Shown here one piece after another: positions 49,915-63,624 of a DNA stretch of 64,000 nucleotides. The DNA is taken from NCBI GenBank assembly GCA_964007475.1, contig OZ023273.1, forward strand, positions 135,257,308-135,321,307, given 5' to 3'. A model generated the notes under the pieces. That model was not told where the DNA came from, did no database searches, and saw only the letters and a list, made by a program, of their open reading frames with translations. The stretch is from Hybos culiciformis. Taxonomy: Eukaryota > Arthropoda > Insecta > Diptera > Hybotidae. Numbering within the stretch: position 1 is the first letter of the stretch; every line of letters begins with the position of its first letter. Both the position numbers and the translations under genes were made by a program.

Positions 49915-52900
49915 AAAAATTTATCTTGCTTTTTTTTATTTTTTGTCTTGCTGGAAAGTGTAATGAATCTGATATGTTAATGGAAATGAAATTACTATAT
50001 GTACTGTGTTGGTTGGTCTTTTTTTGTTCTATAATTTTCTTGTTAATGAATCAGAAATGTCCTTTGGAAAATTGAGAAAAACGAAAAAGAAAAGTTCATA
50101 AAAAAAGGACATGTCTGTAAGATTTTATATTGTTTCCGGAATTTTTTTTTTTTCATATAAACACATTTGATAATTTCTTCACCGTAGGAAATCATTAGAA
50201 AATCTAACGAATATTCTGGGACATAGTGTGGGAATATTCAGGCACTATACTCTATTTCAATAATGTGAGTCAATGCATTAGCAACATATAAAAAATAAAT
50301 TAAAAAGAAGAAGTAAATCAAGACTAAACTTTAGATTTTGATCTTTCATATTCGTCAACGTAATGATTTATTATATATGTATGTATTCCGAATCTTACTT
50401 AAATTCAGTTTTTTGCAGATTTTTTTAAGAAAATTTAATTCTTTTATCAATATTTTATATTGGAAAAAATTTTAAATACCTATTTATCATTTAATATTTT
50501 ATCATCTTTCGAATACTTTCACTTAGACAAGCTGACTTATCCCAGGCGAAGGAAAAAAAAATGTAAATAGAATTTTTTTTTTTATTTGTTTTAAGACTTA
50601 ATTTACATAAATTCCATTTAAAATTAAACCGCTACCACTTAAAAAAAATCAGAAAAAAAAAAAAAAAAATTCTGTCAACATAAATTTTAATAAACAAAAA
50701 AGAGCTTTACAAAAGCATAACACAAAAAATCTTGAAGATTCAATCGAAGAATGTAAATCAAGACTACATCCTTATTTAATAGTCTCGCATTTACAACAAG
50801 ATAAAAAAAAAATATTATAAAATTCCTTTAAGGATATGTATATATGTATTGTTTATATATTCGAAGGAATTTTTTTTTTAACATTATTTTTATTTTAAAT
50901 CTGCATATAAATCGTAACGAATAAGGATTTAAAATGGTTTGATGGCAACTTATTTTGTCGTCTTCATTCTATTGGAATTGTATAGAAATCCTTATTATGT
51001 GGTTTTTTCTATGCGATACATAAATTCTGATTTGTTAATGGGAATTCTTAAAAGGAATTAAAATAAAATGTTTTTTAACATTGTTTTTGGTGTATCTGGT
51101 TTTAGGGTATATTCTATATCAAGATTCTCAACGCATATACCATATGAAGCACCTGACATATGATTGGGAAGGAGATTGAAAAAAATCCACTAAAAACTAT
51201 ATAAAGAAAAATTTTATATTTCATGAAAGATTGGAATTCTATTGAAATCGCATTAAAATAAACAAGATTTTTAAAGCTTTCAATACAGAACGTAGAATTT
51301 TTACACTATTTTTAATTGTATTTGATTATTTTATATAAGTTTTAATCAAAAACTTGAAAGAGCAAATCGTGTGTCATATGTTAAAAATTTAATTAACAGA
51401 ACCTTAAATATTTTTCTTTTCTTTTCTGTATGTTTAGAAATAAACATAGCGAAAAATTTAAATATAACACTTTTTATTAAGAATTTCAACATTAAGATGA
51501 TATGGGTTTGATAATTATAAAGTGATAAAAATAGAGTACATAGTGCCCCATTGAGGAATGTATTTGACAAACATGTTTTTAGATGAATTAGTATAGGTTG
51601 CTCTTTCACATATACACCTAGCTAAAAATACAGATTCCGAGAAAGATACATTTATGTTGTGTACATTATGTATGTAAGTATATAAATGAAATAAGTTAGT
51701 TAACAAAAGTTTAAGAAGAAAATAAATAAAATTTGAAATTCAGAGACAAATAAAGTAAATCAAATGATATATGTATTAAGAAAACATTCAGACAGAAGAA
51801 TCATTTTATTTAGCATATTTACATATTATGTACATATTGTGTTAATTTAAATATTTGTTTAATAATGGCAATAAGAAAAATTCTTTCTTTTCTGAAGTAC
51901 ATAATTGGATAAAATTTATATACATTATCAACTTGTTTAATAAAATAATATTGTCAATTCATATTAATTGCTGTCAAAACGAAAAGAGTACTCAAGATAA
52001 ATCTTTATTGTCATAACAAAAAAGATCCTCATCTATATATAAATAATCTTAATAAAATACAAAAAAAAAAAAAAGAAAAGAAGGAAAATTCTACAATGAC
52101 CTAATTTATAATTTTCTGTTTATTCTTTTTTAAAAAAAATCTTTTTTTTTTTAAACATACGGAAAATTATCAATATAAGAATAACATTATATTATAAAGA
52201 GAATCATTTATTATTATTATTATTTTTTTTTTTTTAATGTTTTTGATTTGCGATAAGTTTAGTTTTTATAAATAATAAACATATTCTGAAGAAAAATAAG
52301 GGTTAAGTTTCTTTTTTAAGTTTTTCGATATATCAACCCAATAAAAAAATTTTTAAAATTTAAACTTCAGGCGGTCTCTTTATTAGTATATTAATATAGT
52401 GACACTTAAAATAAAAAAAATACTACATACCACAGAAATTTTAAGTTTTCTTAAGAAATGCTTAAAAATTACTGAAATAATTTTACTTTATTTTTAATTT
52501 TTAAATTCAAAATATACATAATGTTTGAATTCCTAGATTATATGTATAATCCTATATACATAATATAGTTTCCCCAAAATTCATGGAGAAATAAGAATTT
52601 TACTTATACATATATGTAAGTAGATGAAATATGATTTTACAAAAACGCCACAGGATATTTTCATTTAGCTTAGGGAAAATATCATAAATACTTCATACAA
52701 ATCTATAATCACGTCGTAAAAAAATCTTTATGTACATTGCATTGAATAAAAAAAATTCTTTTATAAATATCTGTAGTTAAATATCAATATAATATGTCGT
52801 GGTGTTTTTGACCATAAGGTTATTCCATAAAATTCTTGAAATCGTAAAAAAAAAATTTCGATATTTTGGTGTGAGCAATAAGTTACTTCTTGAATACTGT

Positions 52901-55374
52901 ATATATGCCTATAAATATTTTTATGTACAAAATCTCTATGATTTCAATAAAAGATACATGTATATAATATATAATAATGTAATGTATATAAATAAAATAA
53001 ATATTACATAAAAGATGATATACAAATATGTACAAAGTTATATGATGAATACGCAAAGAATAATATTTTGACCGTCTTGTTATAACTAATATAAGTTAGA
53101 TTATGTAAATTTGAGGATAGAAAGTATTAATAAAAAGTCAATAAAACTATACGAAATTATTAACCTTAATTTTGTTTTGAACTTATATTTTCTTTTTTTT
53201 TTGTACATGAAATAATTTTTCCAGAATTAATAAATCTTTATGAAAAATTTTATCTGACGGTTGTGGAAAATTATTTTGTACTGTGATTGTAGAAAATATG
53301 TACATTTTTTTTTTATATAAAATTTTTAACGAAAAAAACTATGCAGAAATTTATTATACAGTTTTGAACGAAACAGAAAAAGTTATTGAGATTATAAATA
53401 AACTTATTCCATTCATAAAAAAAAATGCGTGAGTTAATGTTAGAATAAATTACTTTAATTTAGTTGAATGATTCCAGTTAATGATAAGTGTTTTCTTAAA
53501 TTTACTTATCATGACTTAGCCATAAAATCTCAGTACATTGAGAATTTAAATTCCGCATGAATGTTTGGATTGAGCGAGTACCTTTATCATCATTAGAATC
53601 ATTGGGAATCTGTGTTTTTTTTTAATCGGAGCAATTTTTTGAAATGGTTCTATTTTTGAAACATTTTATCAAAACAGTCTTCTCACTACATATATAATAT
53701 ATTTGAACACAATTCGTTATTTGTTAAAAATTATCTTCAAATCAGCGATGGACTTACTAATCGGCAAATTGTGTAAAAATATGAAACACCTAAAATTAAA
53801 ATTTGAATAATAATTGATAGATTTTATTTAACGGAAACTTTATGTATGAATAAGTTATGAAAGACAGTATAAATAAAATACTGAATTTAAATGATTTTTT
53901 TAAATGTGTATTTCGGACAATTCGATTGTGCCTAAAGACGGCATTTATATAAATTTTCCACTACTTCAAAAGTTATACATATTTTAATTCCGGCATTCAA
54001 ATAATATTTTAAGAACACAGAATTTAAATAACTTTAAATTTAATATTTTAGCTTTAACTTTTTTTTTCAAAAATACCTAATCAGTTAAACATAATTTATT
54101 TACTTCCCTAATTAGGTAAGCTTTTTATGGGTTCTTATTATTTTAAAGAAAATCCTGTAAGTTACAGCAATAAAATTTTTAGTCCTTTATTCTATTGTTA
54201 TTATACCTAACTACAATATATATATTTTTTTAATTTTCTTATTTTGTCTTGGGTTAATTTTGGATTCAAGGATAATGCATGCTTCAAAACAAATAAAAAA
54301 AAAACTTTTAAAATGGGTCAATAATCCTTATTTATAACTTTTAGAAATTATAAAACAAACTCCTTCGAGGAAAAAATGTGGTTTTTGGTAAAAAAAACAA
54401 AAAAATAAAAAATAAAAATCATAATTTATTTTAAAAAGAACCAAATCTTTTCACATAAAATAAGGATAATATTTTGATCCTCTTTTGGGTTTTTTTTCTT
54501 CAAGTCATGTTTATATCTTGGAATTTTTTTTTCTGTAGGTTAACGACAAAAAAATCAGTTCATTATTAAATACTTAGTTCTTATTTGATGTTTGACAGAT
54601 CATTAATTCATCTAGGTTTGTGTAATTCAATCTAAAGATTCCCGTTTGTTGTTGTCTTAGGTGAATCGAATTTTTTTTAAAATTAAATCTAAACCTAAAA
54701 AGGACTATGTAACAAATCCAGTTTTAATGCACCTCAGACATATTATAGCATTATACAATAAAAATCATTTTTGCACAATGAATCATTTTTCATGAAATCT
54801 TTATTTTTTTTTACACCCGTATAGTCAGATAATTTGTAAACGTATTAACCTGACTCTTAAAAAACTTTTGTACAATGTGAAAAGTTGAAATAAAACGATA
54901 ATAAAAAATGATATAAAAATGATAAATAATTTTATTTTTTTTATTTATTTTCCAATTCGATATGTTTGGAAAAAGGATAGTGTAATATGATTTACAGATT
55001 ATTGGCATTTATCCTTGTGTAAAAATAATAATAAAAAAAAAGGAAAAGCTTTTATACTTTTGTTTTGAAAAATGAATTTTCCTTCTTTATTGAAAGTAAT
55101 AATTTTTTTTTTTTGTTTGATCTGCTTATAAAGAGATTGGAACTGACAACTGTCTTAAAATTGAAAAAAGTATATTATTTTTTATTTGAAATAAAGTATA
55201 AGAACAAACTAATGGACAATAGTTTTGAAAAAAAAAAAAACAAACAAACAAAATAAATTGTGTACAATTATGTTAACATTAAATTGTAAATACATCAAAA
55301 AATATAAGTTATTAGCTCTATAGTTAATAATAGGTCTATATCATTAAATTTAGAATCATTACATCATGAATGGA
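49915..55374. other. A+T-rich non-coding sequence
   Basis: No supportable gene. Contains (ATT)n at about 52207-52225 and many poly-A/T runs. The overlapping minus-strand frames at 51346-51706 show no domain. Confidence 0.45.
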
Positions 55375-55420
55375 ATTGCATCGGAACTAATGCTGTCATT
55401 GCTTCGGAACAATGCTGTAA
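55375..55420. repeat. imperfect 23-bp tandem duplication
   Basis: attgcatcggaactaatgct at 55375 and attgcttcggaacaatgctg at 55398 are adjacent diverged copies, GC-richer than the flanks. This is probably a local duplication. Confidence 0.6.
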
Positions 55421-58400
55421 AAAACTATTCTTTAACACATTCAATTGTATTTTCATTAATCAAAACTGATTTTATTTATTAAGATTTTCCTATATAATAA
55501 AATAAAAATAATAATAAAATTTCTTGTTAAAAACATAAGGGTTTAATATTTATTTTGATTGCAGTTTTCGAATGGACAAAGGGATGTTTTATCGTTTTGT
55601 AAATAAAACTGCATTTTATTGAAAAATTGTTTTTATTTAAAGAAAAAAAAAAATAAATATTTATTATCGTCTTAGAAAGGAGTTATATACGGATTTATGG
55701 GGGATAAATATTTTATTTTATATAAATAAAAGAAAGATTAAATATTAAGATTAAGTATACTTATTAGGTTTTTTGTAAACAGAGAAATCAACTTCATAAT
55801 AAAAGTTCATTATGTTTGATTTTTGCATATTTAAAGGGATGTGGAAAATTTTTATTTAAATTTAAAAGAATTTTATATAGGATACTTTATCTGGGGCTTA
55901 TAATCATATCTAATTCACTATTAACTTCATCGTTAAAAACATGGAATGCTTATCGTTATTGAATTTTGGCAAGCTAACAATCTTGAGATTAAATTTTGAA
56001 CCAAAATTTTAATATTAATATTTAAAATATCATAATATCCTTGTAGCATAAAACCTTATGCTAACTGATTACACAAAATCTTATATAAAATAATTGTATT
56101 TTCTTCATACTGTATAACTAACTACTTTGTTACTTTGTAGATAGTAAGTAGTAGGTAATTTGTTTCATTATCAAAAGATTTACATTTTTTTTGTCTTTTT
56201 GCTTTTCATCATTATTGTCAAAATAACAATGATTACCTGGTAATAATTTGTTTAAATGAGTTGAAAAAGATGTTTAATTTTATCTTATCTTCTTAATAAC
56301 TTAAGCAATCTTATTATGGAAAGGATATACTTTAATTAGAAATTCCTTTAAGTACAAAAAAATAAAATAAAATGAAGGATTCTATAAGAAAAACAGAAAA
56401 GTATCTTGATACTTTGTAAATCTTTTATGCAAATTTTATTTTACATAAAAAAGTTGTTCAACTTTTCAAAAAAAAGTAAAATAAAAAAAGGATTTAGTTT
56501 TGAGATTTGAAAAAAAAAAAAAAAGATATAGGTATAGAAATCTTTAATTTTATTCATTTTATATCAAGGAATAACTTTTTGCATATATAAAAATTTATAT
56601 GAAATGAAGAAAATTGTGTTTTATATTTTTAAAATAAAATTCATTAAATAGTTTTTTAATTGAAGTTAAAAAAAAAACCCTTGAATATTCTTAAGTGTTT
56701 TGAAAGTTCTAAAGTTTCGACGATCTCTTGAAAATTTTTGGAGGACGAAATATAATTAAGTTTAATTAAAGTAACAACATAACTTTGCAATGTCCGCACA
56801 TAAACATTTAAATAAATGTTTTCAAGGAATATTTTAGTTCCTTTAATTAAATCTCATATGCACTTTAAAATAATCTCATAGCCATTATTATACAGTGTGA
56901 GGGTGGCTAACCCTTATCAGAATTTAATATAAAATTTTTCATTTTCATATAACAACGTGCGTACATAAAATTTTGAAGGGTAAATCAAAGAAATGAATCA
57001 ATTTTTTTTTTGTTCCTATATTTATTTATTTAGCGATAAGATCCTTTGTTTTTTAACAAGCTTTCACTGATAAAGAGGCTAGTTAATTGCCAAAGAAATT
57101 AATACTTTTTATTCTATAAACAAGAATAATATATAATAACAGCAGGGAACGGACAGTATTAGTTTGTAATAAATGGAATTCTAAAAATATATAAGAAGTA
57201 AAATAGTTAAATAGTTAAATAGTTAGATATCACAATGGTTTAACATTAAGTGATATGTATTTTATCTAAATAGTTTTAAAAACAGTTGCTTTTTAAAAAA
57301 GAAAATTAAAAGTGATTATTGATATCGTGGAATTAAAAATATTGATACGTTAAGACTATACTTGAAGAAATAAAGCTTACAAAGAATAAGTGAAGTAGAA
57401 GGAGTTTTCCTCTTTCGCACTTAACACCTTAACACATAATACCATTCTTGTATTTAAGTACCTGTTAAAAATATTTTTGTTCAATAAAACATTTAAATGT
57501 AATATTAAAGTTAGGATTTGTAGTCTTCTATCTCGAAACTTGTAATCATAAAGTTACAGGGGATAGAAAAGAGATATCGTGATCCTGACAAAACACAAAA
57601 GTATTAAAAAGATTTTAATTAGATCCTATATTATTTGCCTATCTATAGCTACTACCTTCATTTTTACGCTTATGAGTTTAAAATTTTTTAGTTTTCGTGA
57701 CTTAGTATCTAACAACACTGAAATGAAAATATATTTAGATTTTCACATTAAAAAAAATATATATTTGCCTTTTCTTTGAAAATAGCCTTAATTATTGTGT
57801 GAACTATGCGGCATATTGACTCAATGGCCAATTTTAATTTTTTATGACACGAAATATTGCGTGAAAATTCTAATAAAAATATCTAAACTGCTAATTTAAT
57901 CATAAATCTGGTTTCAAAATTTTCGGAAAAAAAAAACAAAAAACAAAAAGTAAAATAGAAACAAAAAAAATAAAGAAGAAAAATTAAAATCATTTGTGCA
58001 AACATTTTTGAGCCGAAAAAAAAAAAATATATTATAATTTTTTTTTTGTTTCGTTTCTGCGTGCTTTTAAGTTATTTACATTTTAATGTTATTTAGTTCC
58101 CCCCAAATGATGTTACAATTTTCGGTGTCATCCTTAATGTTCTTTTTTTTTTTTTTTTCGAAACATAAAATGAAAATTGTTTACTCTTTTTTTTTTGTTT
58201 TTAATATTTTTCTTAAAATAAAAGGGAAATAACATGTAAGATTTTTTTTTTTTTTTGGGGGAAATCAATAAAATTATTTTTAGGTTAAATTCCTTTAAAA
58301 GAAAAAAAAAGGGAAAATCATTTTTTAATTAGAATTTAATCCTTTGGAAAAAAAAAATTTCTATGACAATATAACGATGCTAATGAAAAACTTGCCTTCA

Positions 58401-59614
58401 AATAAATAAAATTTTAAAAGCTCTTAATTGCAAGACTTAAAATTTTTTTCAATATCTAATTTCTAAAATTAAATTTAAGATTTTTTGTTTGTTATTTTTT
58501 TGGGGGAAAAAGTTAAAGTTTTTTTTTTTGTTATAAAATGTTTATCTTAAAAAATCATATTTTATTTTTAATGAATAAATATATATAGTAAGTTTAGAAA
58601 TTTTGGGCTGTCATTGTTATTATAATAATAAGTAAAAAGTTGGGAAAATAGCTTAGGTAGGGTAGGGTACCAAAATAGGAATAAAATTAACCCTAAAATT
58701 CAATGTATGATTAAGCTTTGACAAAATAAAGGTAAAATGACTAGATCTACGTTAAAATTGATCAATGTGAAAGGTTAAAATTCTGAAATTTTTAATTTTG
58801 CAGCCTAATTGAAAACTGTAAGCTATTGCATCAAAATCTACAATTACCTATATACATTATTATAAATTTCAATAAGTTAAAATATATCATTATGCAATTT
58901 TCAAACTTAACTATAAAATAATTTTGAATTTTATTAAATTTTGTATTCATTTAATAATTTTACTATTCGTGTGTATGTACTAATCCCAAGATAATATTTT
59001 TTTTTTGAATAATTTGCTTAATTTATTAATAAATCAATTATTGATTATTTTAACATAAGAAAAAGAAAAAAAATTTATGAATGTCAAAAATTTGAATTTA
59101 CATCTTAAAATATATTGTGAATAAATGAATTTATGTTTATTTATTAATTTTAATTATCAATATTGCATTGCGTACCTAAGTCCCAAAAGGTGAACAAATC
59201 AGTGACGACGGACCTAACAAAAAATAATAGAACAATAAATAATTTTGAAATTTTTTGTTATTAATCTATTGATTAATTTAAATTTGATTAATTTTTAACA
59301 TAAAGAAGTCATTAAAATAATTCAAAATGAACTTAATTTATTAATGCGGAAGAATTATTATAGATGTTGTCTCTATAATATAACTGAATCTTGCACTCTG
59401 CTAAAAAAAAAGAATTTGATGCGATCTATCGGGTATAATTCAAATAAGCGAAGAATTAATAAATTTCGAATTATATTGTTAATAAAAACGAAGTGAAATT
59501 TTTTTTTTTTTTTATTAAAGTTACCAAATCACTAGGTGGGATACCTTTTATGCTTAAAGAAGCATGGATTTGATAATGGAAAGGAAGTTTAGACGGGATT
59601 TAAAAGTGGGATAG
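55421..59614. other. A+T-rich non-coding sequence
   Basis: No gene recognised. It has an octanucleotide (aaatagtt) repeated three times at 57202-57225 and dense poly-A/T between 57900 and 58530. The 66-codon plus-strand frame at 57579-57779 is unsupported. Confidence 0.45.
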
Positions 59615-59741
59615 TTAGTAGGTAATCATGTTCACTTTTCTTAAAGCGTAAGTCAAACGTGCGCCAGCTGTCGGGAACAATTTTAACGGGAGAGCATTCC
59701 ACATTATGTGTACAAGAATAATAGTATTTTCTAAGTCCAAC
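59615..59741 (-). pseudogene. possible reverse-transcriptase C-terminus remnant (non-LTR type)
   Basis: On the minus strand a frame from 59701 to the TAA at 59615 reads WNALPLKLF...TYALRKV. This resembles the WN.LP block near the C-terminus of many non-LTR reverse transcriptases. Just upstream, in another frame, LRKYYYS fits the usual preceding segment, which would imply a frameshift. The 217-bp MITE at 59742 interrupts it. Only about 30 to 45 codons are visible, so this is a weak, motif-based call. Confidence 0.3.
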
Positions 59742-59958
59742 CAAAGATTAAGAATACAGAAAGATTTATAGCTTCATACAACATTTTTTCAGTCTTTTTT
59801 GGTATTTTTATGTGAAGGTGTTAGTAAAACTAAATAAAATTCTTTTCATATATTGATAATTATCACGTATTTTATTTTGTTTTACTAACACATTCACAAG
59901 AAAATACCAAAAATAATGTCGTATGAAGCTAAGAATCTATGTATATTCTTAATCTATG
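59742..59958. mobile_element. 217-bp fold-back MITE (family D), copy 2
   Basis: Same length and nearly the same sequence as 10999-11215. The termini are CAAAGATTAAGAATACAGAA on the left and, read inward, CATAGATTAAGAATATACAT on the right. It is flanked by perfect 7-bp repeats GTCCAAC (59735-59741, 59959-59965). It folds on itself through most of its length. Confidence 0.9.
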
Positions 59959-59965
59959 GTCCAAC

Positions 59966-62770
59966 TTAACATCAACTGAAAGTTTAATATTAATTGACCA
60001 TATTTTCGAATGTATTTGAACGATTAATGAATAGTTTTTTCAAATTTGTAACTACATATATAGTTTTATCAATTAATTCTCGATTATGAAATATTTAACA
60101 TTTTTTGCCTGTCCAACAAAAGAGCTTTTAGTTTATAAACAACTGGACTGTCACTAAAATATTAATGTTTGATAAAATCTGTTTAGTACGAATTTGCCAA
60201 TAATGCATTATGATAATAATAATAGTATATATATAAAAAATATAACGTTTTGGCCAGCGGGACTTTGGGAGTTACATTGTAATTTTGAATTAAAAATTTT
60301 TCTTAATTATAGAGAATTTTGCAAAAGTTTTCTAATAATCTTTTCTACTAAAAAAAAATTTGTTTCATTATTTTTCTTTGTTTTAATTTCTTTTCCACTT
60401 AATTTTAATGGAACAATTTTTTTTTTCCTTTCGCTTTAAAGTGTACTCAAATCTCCCTTTATCGTATGAAAAATAGACGAGTGAAACAAAATAATAATGA
60501 AAAAAAAAAAAAGAAACTTTTTCAAGACCCTCGGAAAATAATTTATTCATTATCTTTTCTAAAACACAAGCAAGAAAAATAAAAGTTAATAACTTAATAT
60601 TGAGGTGATTATTATAATTTTTTTTTTTATATTTTTACTGCATAACTCCCAAAAGTACTTAATTTCAATGAATATTAACTGAAAATCCTGAAAAGAAATT
60701 AAAATCAAGGAAGTTTAAAAAAAAGTAACAGAAAAAATTTAACATGTTAACAAATAATTTTCATAAAATTGTACTAGTAAACTTTTTTGTTTAGGAGTCA
60801 AATGAAATTATGAAATAAAAACAGATCAAGTATGGAGAAAAATATTTGGCACAGAGCGTATAATTGATTTAAACTATATTGTGCTTTTAGTAGATACATT
60901 TACCATTTTAATCTAGGTGAAGACTATGATTTTATACATAATGTTTCAATAGATTTTATTTGAGATCTATTCTTTTTTTGTCTAAAGTATCATCAAATTA
61001 TTTTCCTGTTCGAACCACAATCCTAAATCAGCGTAATTATTTTTTATAAAATGATATGAATCAGAGCTATATTAAGTATTTGAATATTTTTGGCAATTCG
61101 TTTTTAGTTTATAAATCAAGTACATCAACCAAGTACATTTACTACAACAAGTATTTTGTTAGTGGCTCATGGATAATGTTAACTTTAATGAACGTTTACG
61201 AAGAAATTTGCAAATAAAATCTTTTCACATGACTCTTCAGAATATAGAATTTTCAAAATCCAACAAAAGTGAGTGTTAAATGCACATAAAATTAAATCCC
61301 TTATAATTTAATTTTAAGGCCTACAATTTAAAGCTCTTACATCAAAATGATTAAAATTTTGTATACAAGAATGACAGGAAATTCATAGAAAATGATATTT
61401 CGATATCAGTTACTGAAAAATTTTCATTTTAAATTTAACGCCTCGTTTAACATTTAACATAATTTTAGTGGCAAGAAATTTAGGAAAGATTCAATTTAAT
61501 TTTTTTTATTATATAAATGTATGTTTAAAATACATAGGCACACAAGTTTGTTAAATGTCAACAGAATTACGCAAATCAATCAAAATTTAATTATATACGA
61601 CATATTTAGTTTGACTTTTTATATGTAAACTTTGAATTTATTTATAATTAAATAAATGTACACATAAATTGACTTTACTTTCGTCCATCATTTGAAGAAA
61701 ATTTTGTTTGAATTTCAATTATTTGTATGTCGTTTTTGTATAATCAAAGATTTTAAACCTATATTATTTATACATAATTTGTGAAAAATAAATATTATGC
61801 TTTGTTAACATTAATTGATATTGATATTAACATTGATTCAAAATTTGAATTCTCTGAATATTTAATATCAATTTAGTTATGTATGTTTTATAATTTAAAA
61901 ACATAAGCTTATTCAGATGATTGTGTACATATAGTCAATAAAAATTGTTATTTAAGTGTATTTAAGTGTTTGATTTAGTGGACTAAAATTTCAAGCCAAG
62001 TTTGATTCCTGAATCTAAAATAGCTTATAATTTTAACAATTTCTGTATACATATTATTGAATTTCAAAATATTGTATTTTTATTATATGATTTTATGAGA
62101 TGAATCATAAAATAACAATATTATGTGTATTATATATTTTTGAAAATCATCATGATTGTAATGATGATTATCCTTTTTTTTGTTGATTTAAAAAACAGGT
62201 CAATGAATCTAATGAAAATTAAATTAACTTTATAATATTTTTGTTTCTTTAGGCTATTATTATGTGTTTGTGTTTTTTTTTAAAAGAATTTATGAATTTT
62301 CATTTATCCGATTCATTGACTTATAAATTATGTACGCACATTAAAGTATAATAATGTTTTTTTTTAAATTTGTAGTGAGATGTTAAATTTAATTGAATTC
62401 AATAAAATGATTACGCTCGATAATTTGGAATAGCAATTGCGTATTACATTTAGATCTTGCCTGAATAATGTCACATTTAATATGGGTATACAGAAAAGTG
62501 CTAATATATCAAATTTAAATTAAAAAAAAGTATGCATTCTTTCTTAACCTTAGGTCATATTCAAATTATCTTGTTTCGCAGATAATATTAATGTTTTCTT
62601 AACACGCAATGTTCTCAAAAAAATAAACTTTAAACAGTAAATGATGTTAAGAAAAGTAACAGAAAACTAGAAGAGGAAAAATTTCGATTTTTCTTTTTTA
62701 TGTTTTTATAGAAATTGTTTCACGAAATTCGAAAGCTATATGGAACGTGCAATAAAAGTAAAAGAAACTT
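59966..62770. other. A+T-rich non-coding sequence
   Basis: No supportable gene or RNA. A gttcgaacc string near 61009 resembles a tRNA B box but has no matching A box or cloverleaf. The plus-strand frame at 60194-60439 ends in poly-Phe sequence. Confidence 0.45.
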
Positions 62771-62773
62771 TAA

Positions 62774-63621
62774 TGCGTTGTTTATAGCTACCACAGTAAA
62801 GTAATTTTTGGAGGAATGTTCCGGAAACCTATTCACAACTAATTTTATCTGAAAGTAAAAAATCAACTGCAAAAATATAAGAAAAAAACAAAAAAAAAAT
62901 TTTTGACAGGAAAGGTATCGTAATGCCTTGAGCACAGCTAATACCGCAAAGCAATTTTGAGCTACCGTAAAAACCGATTTTCTGCGTTATTTCTTATTTA
63001 TTTTAAATAAAAATTATGAAAAACGAAAGATATTAATTTTATTGATTTTTTGTAAAAAGAATTTCTTAAAATTATTTCATAAATAATTAGAAAACTGAAT
63101 TTATTTTTTTTTTGCTCCAGAAAGAATTGACTACGTCATAAAATAATTTTTTTGTTTCTTTTTCACAGCGTTTCTTTTGCATCGAAATTTGGTTTTGCTG
63201 CATTTTTATGTCACAATCATATTATAAAAAAAACAAAAGCAGTTGTTTGCAGTTGATTTTTTTGCTTTCAGGTAAAATTAGCTGTGAACAGGTTTCCGGA
63301 ACATTCCTTCAAAAATTGCTTTGCGGTATTAGCTGTGCTCAAGGCATAAAAAAATATTATGATAGGTAGGAAACGTAATGAAAAAGAAACAAAAAAATAA
63401 TTTTGTCAAGTAATGAAATTTTTCAGATATCAAAAAAAAATAAATTCAATTTTCTTAATTATTTGAAAATATTTTTAAAAAATTCTTTTTACGAAAAATA
63501 GATAAAATTAATATCTTCATTTTCAGTAAATTTGCTTAAATATTAAATAGAATAATAACATAGAGAATCGGTTTTTACGGTACCATTTTTTCAGATAGGT
63601 AAATTAGCTATAAACAAGGCA
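62774..63621. mobile_element. older, diverged family A MITE split by a younger copy
   Basis: Ends read inward TGCGTTGTTTATAGCTA (left) and TGCCTTGTTTATAGCTAA (right), flanked by TAA on both sides (62771-62773, 63622-63624). Without the inserted copy and its duplicated TAA it is 422 bp, the family length. It has the same orientation as 4738-5160 and is clearly more mutated, as expected of an older insertion. Confidence 0.85.
62924..63346. mobile_element. 423-bp MITE, Harbinger-like (family A), copy 2
   Basis: Perfect TGCCTTGAGCACAGCTAATA termini, flanked by TAA (62921-62923, 63347-63349). It has the same 423-bp length as the copy at 4738-5160, in inverse orientation. It sits inside the older copy at 62774-63621. 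No coding; the minus-strand frame at 62720-62935 is MITE sequence. Confidence 0.9.
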
Positions 63622-63624
63622 TAA

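Noticed and set aside
61005..61020. tRNA-like B box (gttcgaacc)
   Set aside because: No A box at the right distance and no cloverleaf can be drawn.
62720..62935. 71-codon minus-strand frame
   Set aside because: Spans the older family A MITE and the start of the nested copy.
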